From NCBI RefSeq assembly GCF_004322855.1, contig NZ_CP036402.1, positions 2,232,001 to 2,296,000 of the forward strand: DNA of 64,000 nucleotides, written 5' to 3'. This stretch comes from Egibacter rhizosphaerae. Lineage in GTDB: Bacteria; Actinomycetota; Nitriliruptoria; Euzebyales; Egibacteraceae. Positions 25,170 to 33,734 of this stretch are shown in pieces (positions within the stretch are counted from its first letter, which is position 1; each line of letters begins with the position of its first letter). The notes under the pieces are model-generated. The model ran no database searches. It saw only the letters and a list, made by a program, of their open reading frames with translations, and was not told the DNA's origin. A program made the translations under genes and the position numbers.

Positions 25170-26068
25170 AGCTCGAGCTCCGCGCGCCACCGTGGCTGCT
25201 GCCGCTGCTGCCACCACTCTCCAACGGTTCCGATCGCCACCGAGGCGAACACGATCGCGAAGCCGGGGAACAGCACGACCCACCACGCGCCGGCGAACAG
25301 CGACTGTTGTCCGTCCGCGATGAGCATCCCCAGCGACGGCTCGTGCGAGGGCATGCCGACGCCGAGAAACGAGAGGGCGGACTCGTGAAAGATCGCGTGA
25401 GGGAACAGCAGAACAAAGCCCACCCCGGCCGCCGGCAAGACGTGCGGCAGGAGGTGGCGCGCGATGACCTGGCGCCGCGTCGCGCCGATCCCCACGGCCG
25501 CGGCCACGAACGGCCGCTCGCGCAGACTGAGTACCTCCGCGCGGAGGATTCGCGCCAGCCGCATCCAGTGGGTCAGCCCGACGGCGAGGGTTACGGCGCC
25601 GGCTCCTCCGACCACCGGATGGGCGAGCACCGCGATGAGGATGCCGAACAACAGGTGGTTCTGTGAGGCGAAGAAGTCGATCGCCCGCATGGCTACCGCA
25701 TCGACACGCCCCCCGACCGCACCGGCGACGAGCCCCACCGCGGCGCCGACGACGAGGGCGACGACGGCGGCCAGCGCGCTCACCGTCAGCGACGTGCGCA
25801 GGGCACGCAACAGCAGCGCCAACAGGTCCCGACCAGTGTCGTCGGTGCCGAGTGGATGCGACCAGGACGGGGATTGCATGACTACCGAGAAGTCGGTGCG
25901 CAAGTGTTCGTCGGGGCGCACCACCTCGGCCCCGACGGCGGCGAGAAGTAGCCCGGCGAGCCCCGCGCCGGCGATGATGGCCGACCACGGTGGGCCGGTG
26001 CCGGCTAGGCGACGAGTCCGCCCGGTGCGGCTCGCCCGCCACGGGCGCACGTGCGCGGCGGTCCTCAT
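25166..26068 (-). CDS. nikC: Nickel/peptide ABC transporter permease 2
   Basis: 300 aa. Six predicted helices; the N-terminal HPLGTDDTGRDLLALLLRA segment and the ATPase-coupling loop (RERPFVAAAVGIGATRRQVIARHLLP) are typical of DppC/NikC. FHESALSFLGVGMPSHEPSLGMLI is the conserved late loop. It overlaps both neighbours by 4 bp (ATGA and GTGA), so translation is coupled. Confidence 0.87.
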   Translation of the reverse strand: MRTAAHVRPWRASRTGRTRRLAGTGPPWSAIIAGAGLAGLLLAAVGAEVVRPDEHLRTDFSVVMQSPSWSHPLGTDDTGRDLLALLLRALRTSLTVSALAAVVALVVGAAVGLVAGAVGGRVDAVAMRAIDFFASQNHLLFGILIAVLAHPVVGGAGAVTLAVGLTHWMRLARILRAEVLSLRERPFVAAAVGIGATRRQVIARHLLPHVLPAAGVGFVLLFPHAIFHESALSFLGVGMPSHEPSLGMLIADGQQSLFAGAWWVVLFPGFAIVFASVAIGTVGEWWQQRQQPRWRAELEL

Positions 26069-27057
26069 CGGGCGGCTTCCCGAATACGCGGATCGATCAC
26101 CCGGTAGGTGAGGTCGGCGGCGAGGTTGCCGACGATCACGAGCACGGAGCCGGCGAGGGTGATCGCGACGAGCAACGGCAGGTCGACCACGGTCGCTGCC
26201 TCGACCGCGAGGTTCCCGACGCCCGGCCAGCCGAAGACGGTCTCGGCCAGGACCGCACCGCCGATGAGCTCGGAGAGGTGCGCCCCGCTCAGTGTCACGA
26301 ACGGCAGCAGGGCGTTGGGCAGGGCATGACGGAACAACACCGCGAGGCGGGACAGTCCGTTGGCCTCGGCGAAGCGCACGTAGTCCTCGCCCAGCACCTC
26401 GAGCAGCTGGTTGCGCACGTACATCGCGAACCAGCCGAACTGCATCGAGGCGAGGGTCACCGCCGGCAGGACGAGGTGCCGGAGGCTGATCGCCGGAAGG
26501 GTGTCCCCTCGTAGGTCGGCCGCCCCGCCGGCGGGGAGCCATCCCAGCCAGACCGCGAACACCCATAGCAGCAGCAGACCGATCCAGAACGACGGCGCAG
26601 CCACCGACACGTACGAGGCCATCCGCACGAGCCAGTCGAACCAGCTGCCGTGAAACGCCGCGGCCAGGGTCCCGGCGGCGAGGCCCCCGACGAGGACGAG
26701 CGCGAGCGCGGTCGACACGAGCAGCGCCGACGGCCCCAGGCGCGCCAGCAGCTGCTCGCCGACCGGCTGGCCGCCGAGCAGGCGGGAGTGCCCGAGGTCG
26801 CCGCGCAGCACGTTCGCGAGCCACCGACCGAACTGCTCGTGGGTCGGCACGTCGAAGCCCCACACGCGCGCAATCCGTTCCGCGGTCTCCGGGCTGACCG
26901 AGCCCGCCGCGGCCATGTAGGCATCCATCGGGTCGTAGGGGGAGACCGCGACGAGCCCGAACGTCATCGCCGCCACGGCAACCAGCACGAGGGGCAGGAC
27001 GAGCAAGCGCCGAACGACGAGGGGCGCAGCGCCGCCGGACCGTAGCCACGCGGTCAT
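26065..27057 (-). CDS. nikB: Nickel/peptide ABC transporter permease 1
   Basis: 330 aa from ATG 27057. DppB/NikB features: the N-terminal helix and YDPMDAYMAA, RWLANVLRGDLGHSRLLGGQ, APSFWIGLLLLWVFAVWLGW, the coupling loop YVRFAEANGLSRLAVLFRHA, and ETVFGWPGVGNL. Six helices in all. ATGA overlap with the binding-protein gene upstream and with the second permease downstream. Confidence 0.87.
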   Translation of the reverse strand: MTAWLRSGGAAPLVVRRLLVLPLVLVAVAAMTFGLVAVSPYDPMDAYMAAAGSVSPETAERIARVWGFDVPTHEQFGRWLANVLRGDLGHSRLLGGQPVGEQLLARLGPSALLVSTALALVLVGGLAAGTLAAAFHGSWFDWLVRMASYVSVAAPSFWIGLLLLWVFAVWLGWLPAGGAADLRGDTLPAISLRHLVLPAVTLASMQFGWFAMYVRNQLLEVLGEDYVRFAEANGLSRLAVLFRHALPNALLPFVTLSGAHLSELIGGAVLAETVFGWPGVGNLAVEAATVVDLPLLVAITLAGSVLVIVGNLAADLTYRVIDPRIREAAR

Positions 27058-28721
27058 TCCTCGAGGCGCCACTCGTGGAGGTTCCACAGGAGCCCGCGCG
27101 ACCACCCGTGGATGTGCCCCTCCATGCGGGCGGGGTCCACGCCCTCCACCCGGTCGCTGACGACCAGCTGGTTGTCGAGCTGGGCGAGGAAGTGCCAGCT
27201 GCCCTGTTCGGCGAGTGCCTCGGCGAGGTCGGCATAGGCCTCGGCGCGTTGGGCGCGGTCGCCGGTCTCCCGGCCAGCCTCGAGCGCGGCGTCAACGTGA
27301 GGGTCCTCGACGTGCCCGGGGTTCGTCCCCGGATCGTCGTCAGCGTGCTCCGAGTGGAACTCGCGGTAGATCGCCAACTCGGGATCGTAGGCGTTGCCCA
27401 GTGTCTGCAAGGACGCCGCGCCATCGGCCACCCGCTCGACGAGTTCCTGGCGACCCGGCTGCTCCTCGGGCTCGACCTCGACGCCGACATCGGCGAGGTC
27501 GTCACGAATGGACAGGATCGCGTCGAGGGTCTGCTCGTCGCCGTGGCCGTGGACGATCGGGAACGACAGCTGATCACCGTCGCGAGTGCGCGCGCCCTCG
27601 TTGTCCCGGGTCCACCCGGCCGCCTCGAGAACCGCCTCGGCCTCCTCGGGGTCGTGCCCCGCGTCGACGGGGTGGTGGGCCCAGTGGTCGGGCGCGAAGG
27701 GCCCTTCCGCCTCCCGGGCAGCGCCCGCGTAAACGCCGTCGATGAGCGCGTCGCGGTCGATGGCCATGCCGATCGCTCGCCGCACCTCGGGATCGTCAAT
27801 CTGCTCGTTCGTGGTCGGGATGGTGAGCGCGAGTTGATCTCCCGGGATGGTGACGACCTCGTGCTCGCTGTCGCCGTCGAAGCGCTCCGCGACCCGCGGA
27901 GGCTGACCGGCCGCGTCCACGTCGACCGCGCCGGCCTCGAGTTGGCTGACCCGCGCGTTGGCGTCGCCCAGAAAGCTGACCACGACCCGCTCCAAGGCGA
28001 CCTCCCCACCGTGGAAGTCGTCGTAGCCGGTCCACACCATCCGCTCGCCCCCGTCGAACGTCTCCATCTCGAACGGTCCAGTCCCGACCGGGTCGAGGTT
28101 GAACTCGGCGGTGTTGAGATCCTCGTCGGCTAGCAGATGCTCGGGCACGATCCCGAGCGTGAGCTTGTCGAGGAAGGCGGGATCACGCCGCGACAGCGAG
28201 AAGGAGACCTCGTGGTCGCCGGTCGCCTCGACGGCCTCGAGCGAGTCATAGAGCTGCTCACGCAGCCCCGTGGCGACCTCCTCGTCGAGGATCGACTCAT
28301 ACGTGAAGACCACGTCGTCGGCGTCGAACGGCTCGCCGTCGTGGAACGCGACGTCGTCGCGCAGTGTGACCGTCACTTCGGTGCCGTCGGCGCTGACCTC
28401 GGGCATCCGGGCCGCGAGGTCGGGCTGGAGCTCGAGGTCGCCGTCGTAGGACAGGAGGCTGGAGAACATCGGCCAGTGGTCGCCGTAGATCGACCCGAAG
28501 ATGTCGCCGAAGATCGGGTTGAGATTGTCCGGCTCACCACCGACCGCGATCACGAGCGTCTCGTCGTCAGGGACTTCCCCGCCCTCGTCGTGCTGCTCCG
28601 TCTGATCGTCGGCCCCGGTGCGGTCCGGGCCCGATCCACCAGGATCGCCCTGGTCGCCACAGGCGGTCAGCACACCCACGGTCGCGCCCATCAGCACGAT
28701 CACCACCAGCTCACGTCGCAT
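27054..28721 (-). CDS. nikA: Nickel/peptide ABC transporter substrate-binding lipoprotein
   Basis: 555 aa. Lipoprotein signal with the lipobox LTAC ahead of GDQGDP, then a very acidic spacer. The solute-binding family 5 fold follows (YDGDLELQPDLAARMPEVS, LRDDVAFHDGEPFDADDVVF, GTGPFEM, VRRAIGMAIDRDALIDGVY). Family 5 proteins bind peptides, nickel complexes or other ligands. The ligand here is inferred to be nickel, because a Nur-type operator lies 51 bp upstream. First gene of the NikABCDE-type operon. Confidence 0.85.
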   Translation of the reverse strand: MRRELVVIVLMGATVGVLTACGDQGDPGGSGPDRTGADDQTEQHDEGGEVPDDETLVIAVGGEPDNLNPIFGDIFGSIYGDHWPMFSSLLSYDGDLELQPDLAARMPEVSADGTEVTVTLRDDVAFHDGEPFDADDVVFTYESILDEEVATGLREQLYDSLEAVEATGDHEVSFSLSRRDPAFLDKLTLGIVPEHLLADEDLNTAEFNLDPVGTGPFEMETFDGGERMVWTGYDDFHGGEVALERVVVSFLGDANARVSQLEAGAVDVDAAGQPPRVAERFDGDSEHEVVTIPGDQLALTIPTTNEQIDDPEVRRAIGMAIDRDALIDGVYAGAAREAEGPFAPDHWAHHPVDAGHDPEEAEAVLEAAGWTRDNEGARTRDGDQLSFPIVHGHGDEQTLDAILSIRDDLADVGVEVEPEEQPGRQELVERVADGAASLQTLGNAYDPELAIYREFHSEHADDDPGTNPGHVEDPHVDAALEAGRETGDRAQRAEAYADLAEALAEQGSWHFLAQLDNQLVVSDRVEGVDPARMEGHIHGWSRGLLWNLHEWRLEE

Positions 28722-28771
28722 CGCCAACTCCGTCCGGATGGACATCACGGTCACGGAGCTGCAAACTACTA

Positions 28772-28796
28772 CTTATTGCAATTCAATCGCAATAAG
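28772..28796. promoter_or_regulatory. Nur (nickel-responsive Fur family) box in divergent promoter
   Basis: A 25-bp near-perfect palindrome (arms CTTATTGC and GCAATAAG, one mismatched pair plus the centre). Its core reads TTGCAA-N5-TCGCAA, which fits the Streptomyces Nur consensus tTGCaa-N5-ttGCAA at all but one base (consensus from memory). It is AT-rich against a GC-rich background. It lies 51 bp upstream of the importer's binding-protein start and 47 bp upstream of the divergent PCuAC gene start, so it could repress both when nickel is plentiful. Confidence 0.8.
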
Positions 28797-28842
28797 GGTC
28801 GGCCCCTCGCCGTCGACCGTTCAGTCGAAGTCGGGAGCACCC

Positions 28843-29292
28843 ATGCGCACGATCACCGTTCCGCGATCTGCCCTCGCGGTCCTGACCGCCCTGCTCCTTG
28901 GTTGCGCCGACCAGCCCACCGTGACCGTCGACGAGCCCACCACGCCCGAACCGACTGGCCCGCACGCTGCGGTCTACGCCACCCTGACCGCCGATCAGAA
29001 CGACGCTCTCATCGGTGCCTCGAGCCCAGTCGCCGATAGCGTCGAGTTGCACGAGACCACCGTGGAGAACGGGGTCGCTTCGATGGCCGAGCTCGACGAG
29101 ATCCCGCTCCCCGAAGGCGAATCGGTCATCCTGCAGCCGGGCGGCCTCCATCTCATGCTGCTCGAACCGGAGCCGCTCCAACAAGGGGACCGCCTCGCCA
29201 TCACCCTCGAATTCGCCGAGGCCGATGCGATGGAGGTCGAGGTACCGGTCGTCGCCACTGCCGACATGCCCGACCATCACGACGACCACTGA
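28843..29292 (+). CDS. PCu(A)C-family periplasmic copper chaperone, lipoprotein
   Basis: 149 aa from ATG 28843 (GGGAG upstream). Lipoprotein signal with lipobox LLGC at about residue 20. The full copper motif H-X10-M-X21-H-X-M is present: H in VELHETTVENG, M in VASMAELDE, and HLM in LQPGGLHLMLLE. The end is His/Asp-rich (DMPDHHDDH). Known members deliver Cu(I) to the CuA or CuB site of cytochrome oxidase. The convergent neighbour is a CtaG oxidase-assembly protein, which fits. Its promoter shares the nickel box, which does not fit simple copper control and is worth testing. Confidence 0.85.
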   Translation: MRTITVPRSALAVLTALLLGCADQPTVTVDEPTTPEPTGPHAAVYATLTADQNDALIGASSPVADSVELHETTVENGVASMAELDEIPLPEGESVILQPGGLHLMLLEPEPLQQGDRLAITLEFAEADAMEVEVPVVATADMPDHHDDH

Positions 29293-29298
29293 CCGCCG

Positions 29299-30213
29299 TC
29301 ACGTCACGTCGCGGTGGGCCAGCCCAACAGCCGGGTCGGCCGACGCGCCAGCGCCGGTGCCGGCGCGTACGCGCTGTTCCCGGACGGCCTGTCGCTGTTC
29401 GACCGCGCGCAGCCAGCGGACGAAACAGGTCGCGGCTGCCAGCGTCCAGACCACGCTGCCGACCAGCACCATGATTCCTCCCCCGAGCTGCTGGTCCTCG
29501 GCGGGGGTGAGCGGAAGTCCGACGGCGGCAGGATTGTGGGCGGCGGCCCATTCGGTGGGCGAGACGATGATCAGCGTCGCGAGCACCGCGCCGGCGGCAC
29601 CGCTGAGCGCGAGTCCCAGCACGCTTCCGCCGGCACGAACCGCCGGGGCGGTCATCGCGGCCCACCAGACAGCATAGGCGGAGCCGATCAGCGCCAGATG
29701 CTCGATGAAGTGCAACGTCGGATCGAACAGGGCTGCCTCGTACACCACCGGCGCGTGCACGATCCAGAGGACGGCCACGTGCGCCAGCGCGATACAGACA
29801 CGGCCGGGACCGCTCAGTGCCCGCCGACGTGCCGACGCGCCGGCGGCGAACACCGGCGCGACCCCACGCACCCAGGACCGCGGCAGTGCCTCGCGCACCG
29901 CGAGGCCCGGACGTGCGAGGAGGATGAGCGGAGGCACGATCGCGATGAGGATCACGTGCTGCGCCATGTGTGCCGCGAACGACCAGTGCCCGTGGTCGTG
30001 CAGCGGCGACCACAACGCGAGGACCAGCACCCCGAGACCCGCGCCGAACGACGTGGCGCGCGCGACACGCTTGGCTCCGCGCCCCCGCCACAGCGCGACA
30101 CCGAAGATCGTGGCCATCGCTCCCGCGACCGCCAACCCGAGCGGGTCCCACTGGTGCGAGGTCCGCACACACCACAGCAGGAACTCGTTCTCGACACCCG
30201 CGGCTCCGGTCAC
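29299..30213 (-). CDS. ctaG: Cytochrome c oxidase assembly protein (caa3 CtaG family)
   Basis: 304 aa from GTG 30213 (AAGG 6 bases upstream; a longer GTG start at 30234 is possible). About seven helices. The conserved HMAQHVILIAIVPPLILLARPG and HFIEHLALIGSAYAVWW histidine-bearing segments define the caa3_CtaG family of membrane proteins needed for copper insertion into cytochrome oxidase. Its stop is 6 bp from the stop of the convergent PCuAC gene. The start faces the cobalamin riboswitch region. Confidence 0.85.
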   Translation of the reverse strand: MTGAAGVENEFLLWCVRTSHQWDPLGLAVAGAMATIFGVALWRGRGAKRVARATSFGAGLGVLVLALWSPLHDHGHWSFAAHMAQHVILIAIVPPLILLARPGLAVREALPRSWVRGVAPVFAAGASARRRALSGPGRVCIALAHVAVLWIVHAPVVYEAALFDPTLHFIEHLALIGSAYAVWWAAMTAPAVRAGGSVLGLALSGAAGAVLATLIIVSPTEWAAAHNPAAVGLPLTPAEDQQLGGGIMVLVGSVVWTLAAATCFVRWLRAVEQRQAVREQRVRAGTGAGASADPAVGLAHRDVT

Positions 30214-30369
30214 GGTGGCCCTTCGACACGGCACGTCGCCAGTCGGGCGAGGCCCTACCCCTGCATCGTCGTTCGAAACGGACCGGTGTTCCGCCTTCGC
30301 GGTCGTCCGACGCCCAGGGGCTCAGGCCCGTGCTTGCGCCGGCCGGGTGCGGGCCCCTAGCGTCCCTCG

Positions 30370-30545
30370 CGTCGTGGTGCACGGGAAGCCGGTGAAAGCC
30401 CGGCGCGGCCCTTGCCACTGTGTACCGGGAAGCGGACTCCGCGTGCTCTGGCCTCGCCCAGGGCGCCACTGGACGCACGAGCGTCCGGGAAGGTAGCGGA
30501 TCGCGCGTTGGACCCGGGAGCCAGGAGACCGGCCACGGCACGACA
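30370..30545 (+). ncRNA. Cobalamin (AdoCbl) riboswitch
   Basis: The conserved elements occur in order: GGTGCACGGGAAGCCGGTGA with AAGCCCGG, then GCGGCCCTTGCCACTGTG, the internal GCCACTGG stem piece, CCGGGAAGG, and the diagnostic B12-box neighbourhood CCGGGAGCCAGGAGACCGGCC in two parts at about 30514-30534. It precedes the btuF-like gene by 38 bp, on the same strand. Binding of adenosylcobalamin would normally shut off expression of the importer. Confidence 0.93.
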
Positions 30546-30582
30546 CAGCCGTCCACAAGGTGATGGAAAGGCGGTCCCTCTC

Positions 30583-31689
30583 ATGGGTCTGTTCGCCCCT
30601 GTGCATCCTGTCCGATCCTGCCCGCACGCGCTTGTGGCCATCGGGTTGTCCGCCCTCTTGCTCGCCGGATGCGACGCCTCCGCCGATGAGGTCCCCTCCT
30701 CCCCCGACGAGGACACCACCGACGAACCCGACGCCGAGACCGGCGCCGACGATGCGGACCCGTCGAAGACGGGTGACGTTCCCGAGACGACGGTGGCCAA
30801 CTGCGATCGCGAGGTCACCGTCGATCAGCCGCCCGAACGCTTGGTCGCGGTCAACACCGCATCGATCGAGAACCTGCTCGCGCTCGGCCTCGGCGATCGG
30901 ATGGTCGCTGCCTCCGGCTCGATCGACGACGTCAGCGAGGAGCTGCAACCCGAGCTCGACGGCGTCGACACCCTCGACACCGGCGGCGACGACTATCCCA
31001 GCCTCGAGCGGATCATCGAGCTCGAGCCCGACTTCCTCTACTCGGTCTATCCCAGCACGTTCCGCGACGACGGCCTGGCCTCGCGCGACGAGCTCGACGA
31101 CCTGGGCGTGGCCACCTACCTCGCCCCGAGCCGCTGCCCCGACCGCGACGAGGACGAGCCGCTCTCGTTCGAGGAGATCTGGGGCGAGTACACCGACCTC
31201 GGGGAGCTGCTCGACGCGGAGGAGGCCGCCGAGCAGCTGGTCGCCGAGCAGCGCGACGAGGTCGAGCAGGCGCGCGACGAGGTCGAGCAGGCGCGCGACG
31301 AGGTCGACGGCAACCTCGGCATGTCCGCGTTCTGGTGGGACGTGGGCACCGCCGACCCGCTGACCGGTGCCTGCTGCGGCGCTCCGGCGATGATCATGGA
31401 CGAGCTCGGGCTCATCAACATCTTCGGCGACCTCGACGGGCACTGGTCGGACGCCAGCTGGGAGCACGTCGTCGAGGAGGACCCCGACGTGATCGTCATG
31501 GTCGACTTCGGTGACGACGACATCGAGCGCAAGCGCGAGTTCATCGCCGAGGACGCGACCCTGTCGCAGCTGCGGGCGTTCGAGGAGGACCGCGTCGTGG
31601 TCCTGCCCTTTCCGCACACCACCCCGGGGCTGCACAACGTCGAGGCCCTGCGCACCCTCAGCGCGGAGCTGGCCGAGGACCAGGAGTGA
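30583..31689 (+). CDS. btuF: Cobalamin ABC transporter substrate-binding lipoprotein
   Basis: 368 aa from ATG 30583. Signal and lipobox LLAGC at about residues 23-27, an acidic spacer of about 40 residues, then the BtuF/FepB type III binding fold (VTVDQPPERLVAVNTASIEN, LALGLGDRMVAASGS, PSLERIIELEPDFLYSVYPS). A long inter-lobe helix carries a short tandem repeat (EQARDEV twice). The riboswitch upstream gives the B12 assignment. The stop overlaps the permease GTG. Confidence 0.87.
   Translation: MGLFAPVHPVRSCPHALVAIGLSALLLAGCDASADEVPSSPDEDTTDEPDAETGADDADPSKTGDVPETTVANCDREVTVDQPPERLVAVNTASIENLLALGLGDRMVAASGSIDDVSEELQPELDGVDTLDTGGDDYPSLERIIELEPDFLYSVYPSTFRDDGLASRDELDDLGVATYLAPSRCPDRDEDEPLSFEEIWGEYTDLGELLDAEEAAEQLVAEQRDEVEQARDEVEQARDEVDGNLGMSAFWWDVGTADPLTGACCGAPAMIMDELGLINIFGDLDGHWSDASWEHVVEEDPDVIVMVDFGDDDIERKREFIAEDATLSQLRAFEEDRVVVLPFPHTTPGLHNVEALRTLSAELAEDQE
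31258..31299 (+). repeat. 21-bp tandem repeat, two copies, inside btuF
   Basis: GAGGTCGAGCAGGCGCGCGAC occurs twice head to tail and encodes EVEQARD twice within the linker helix of the binding protein. A third partial unit follows. It adds two helical turns to the linker. It probably arose by slippage. Confidence 0.8.
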
Positions 31690-32849
31690 GCGGCGCGAGC
31701 TCGACGGAGGCGCCGCGCGGGCGGGCCCTCCGACGAGCCGTCCCCGGCCGAGCAGCCTCCAGCCCGGCCCCGAGCGCACCGCCGGGAGGCCCGTCGGCGG
31801 CGCGCCGGCTGCTGGGGCGGCTGATCCTCCCGCTCGGGGCGATCCTCGTGGTCGTGTCGGTGCTCGTCGCGATCGCGCTGGGGCAGGCGGACCTGTCCGT
31901 ACGCGAGGTGTGGACGGTCGCCAGCGAGCGGCTCGGCCTCGCGTGGGTGCAACGGCCCGCGCTGGGCCTGCACGGGGTGGAGGTCGAGCCGATCCGCGCG
32001 AGCCTGGTCTGGGACTTGCGCCTGCCCAGAGTGCTGACCGCGGTGCTGGTCGGCGGAGGGCTGGCCTGCGTCGGCGCGGTCATGCAGACGCTGATGCGCA
32101 ACCCCGTGGCCGACCCCTACCTGCTGGGGATCTCCTCCGGCGCGTCGCTGGGGGCGGTCTCGGTCATCGTCGTCGGGTTGGGCGGCGGTCTGATCGCGGT
32201 GTCGAGCGGCGCGTTCGTCGGGGCGATCGGCAGCTTCGTGCTGGTGCTGGCCATCGGGCAGCACGCCGGAACGTTGCAACCCGGCCGGGTGATCCTCGCC
32301 GGCGTCGCGGTCGGGGCGTTCTTCGCGGCGGTGACCTCGTTCCTGATCATCTGGGTCGCCGACCCACAGGCCACCCAGGAGGTGCAGTTCTGGCAGTCGG
32401 GCTCGCTCGCCGCCGCGCGTGGGCCGTCGGTGGCCACCGCGTCCGCGGTCCTGGTGCCGGTGCTGGTGCTGTTCCTGGCCTCCTCGCGGGCGCTCAACGC
32501 GTTCGCGTTCGGCCCGGACGCGGCCGCGACGCTGGGCATCCAGGTCGAGCGCGTGCGCTGGCTGCTGCTCGTGGCGTGCGCGCTGCTGACCGGCGTGCTC
32601 GTCGCGGTCAGCGGCACCATCGGCTTCGTGGGGCTCTTGGTCCCCCACGCGATGCGGTTCCTGGTCGGCTCGGACCACCGGCGCTTGCTGCCGGCCAGCC
32701 TGCTCGCCGGCGGTCTGCTGCTGCTGTGGGTCGACGTCCTCGCCCGCACCGCGTTCGCGCCACGGGAGCTGCCGGTGGGCATCATCACCGCGCTGGTCGG
32801 CGTGCCGGTGTTCGTGTGGATCCTTCGTCGTCAGCGAGCCCGCGTATGA
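31686..32849 (+). CDS. btuC: Cobalamin ABC transporter permease
   Basis: 387 aa from GTG 31686. A basic, proline-rich N-terminus of about 40 residues precedes about ten helices of the FecCD/BtuC family: LRLPRVLTAVLVGGGLACVGAVMQ, RNPVADPYLLGISSGASLGA, and the coupling loop in VSGTIGFVGLLVPHAMRFLVG. GTGA overlap with btuF and ATGA overlap with btuD. It forms the membrane channel of the B12 importer. Confidence 0.9.
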   Translation: MSGASSTEAPRGRALRRAVPGRAASSPAPSAPPGGPSAARRLLGRLILPLGAILVVVSVLVAIALGQADLSVREVWTVASERLGLAWVQRPALGLHGVEVEPIRASLVWDLRLPRVLTAVLVGGGLACVGAVMQTLMRNPVADPYLLGISSGASLGAVSVIVVGLGGGLIAVSSGAFVGAIGSFVLVLAIGQHAGTLQPGRVILAGVAVGAFFAAVTSFLIIWVADPQATQEVQFWQSGSLAAARGPSVATASAVLVPVLVLFLASSRALNAFAFGPDAAATLGIQVERVRWLLLVACALLTGVLVAVSGTIGFVGLLVPHAMRFLVGSDHRRLLPASLLAGGLLLLWVDVLARTAFAPRELPVGIITALVGVPVFVWILRRQRARV

Positions 32850-33643
32850 CCCACCTCGCCCGCGGTGAGCCGATCACCGTTCAGGACGTCTCGGTCTCCT
32901 TCGGAACGGCACGTGTGGTCGCCGAGGCCGGGCTCTTCGTGCCCGAGGGCAGCTTCACCGGGCTGATCGGCCCGAACGGCTCGGGCAAGACCACCCTGCT
33001 GCGCACCACCGCGCGGCTGCTCGCGCCCGACGCCGGGGCGGTGTGGATCGGCGACGACGTCGCCGAGCGACTCTCCCGACGCGAGCTGGCGCAGCGACTG
33101 GCGGTGGTCGAGCAGCATGCCCACACCGACGTCGAGGTCACTGCGCGGGAGGTCGTCCTGCTCGGGCGCACCCCGCACCGGCGTGCCTGGAAGGAGGCCC
33201 GTGGCACCGACCACGAGATCGCCGAGCACTGCCTCGAGCGCGTCGGGCTCACCGGCTTCGCCGACCGCTCGTGGCACACCCTGTCGGGCGGGGAGCGCCA
33301 GCGCCTGCAGCTGGCCCGTGCGCTGGCCCAGGAGCCCACCGTGCTCGTCCTCGACGAACCCACCAACCACCTCGACATCGCCCATGCCCTGCAGCTGCTC
33401 GCCCTCGCCCAGCACGCCGGGGTGACGACCCTGGCCGCCCTGCACGACCTCAACCTCGCCGCGACGTTCTGCGACGCGCTCGTGCTGCTCGACCAGGGTG
33501 AGGTCGTGGCGGCCGGGCCGCCCGAGGAGGTGCTCACGCCGCAGCGGCTGGCCGGGGTGTACGGCGTCGAGGCGGTGATCGACCACCACCCCGCGACGGG
33601 ACGTCCCGCGATCACGTTCCCCCCACCGGTCGTGTCGCACTGA
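32846..33643 (+). CDS. btuD: Cobalamin ABC transporter ATP-binding protein
   Basis: 265 aa from ATG 32846. Walker A LIGPNGSGKTTLL, signature LSGGERQRLQLARALAQ, Walker B VLVLDEPTNHLD, switch histidine in LAALHDLNLAA. FecE/BtuD type. Last gene of the riboswitch-controlled btuFCD operon; the following 90 bp separate it from the convergent VanW gene. Confidence 0.9.
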   Translation: MTHLARGEPITVQDVSVSFGTARVVAEAGLFVPEGSFTGLIGPNGSGKTTLLRTTARLLAPDAGAVWIGDDVAERLSRRELAQRLAVVEQHAHTDVEVTAREVVLLGRTPHRRAWKEARGTDHEIAEHCLERVGLTGFADRSWHTLSGGERQRLQLARALAQEPTVLVLDEPTNHLDIAHALQLLALAQHAGVTTLAALHDLNLAATFCDALVLLDQGEVVAAGPPEEVLTPQRLAGVYGVEAVIDHHPATGRPAITFPPPVVSH

Positions 33644-33734
33644 CCACCACGGCCGACGAGCCCTGCCCGTGGGGCCGGAGCGACGGAGAGCCCACCGCCC
33701 AGCGAACCCACAGCCGCCCGCGGTCGAGGGCGCG

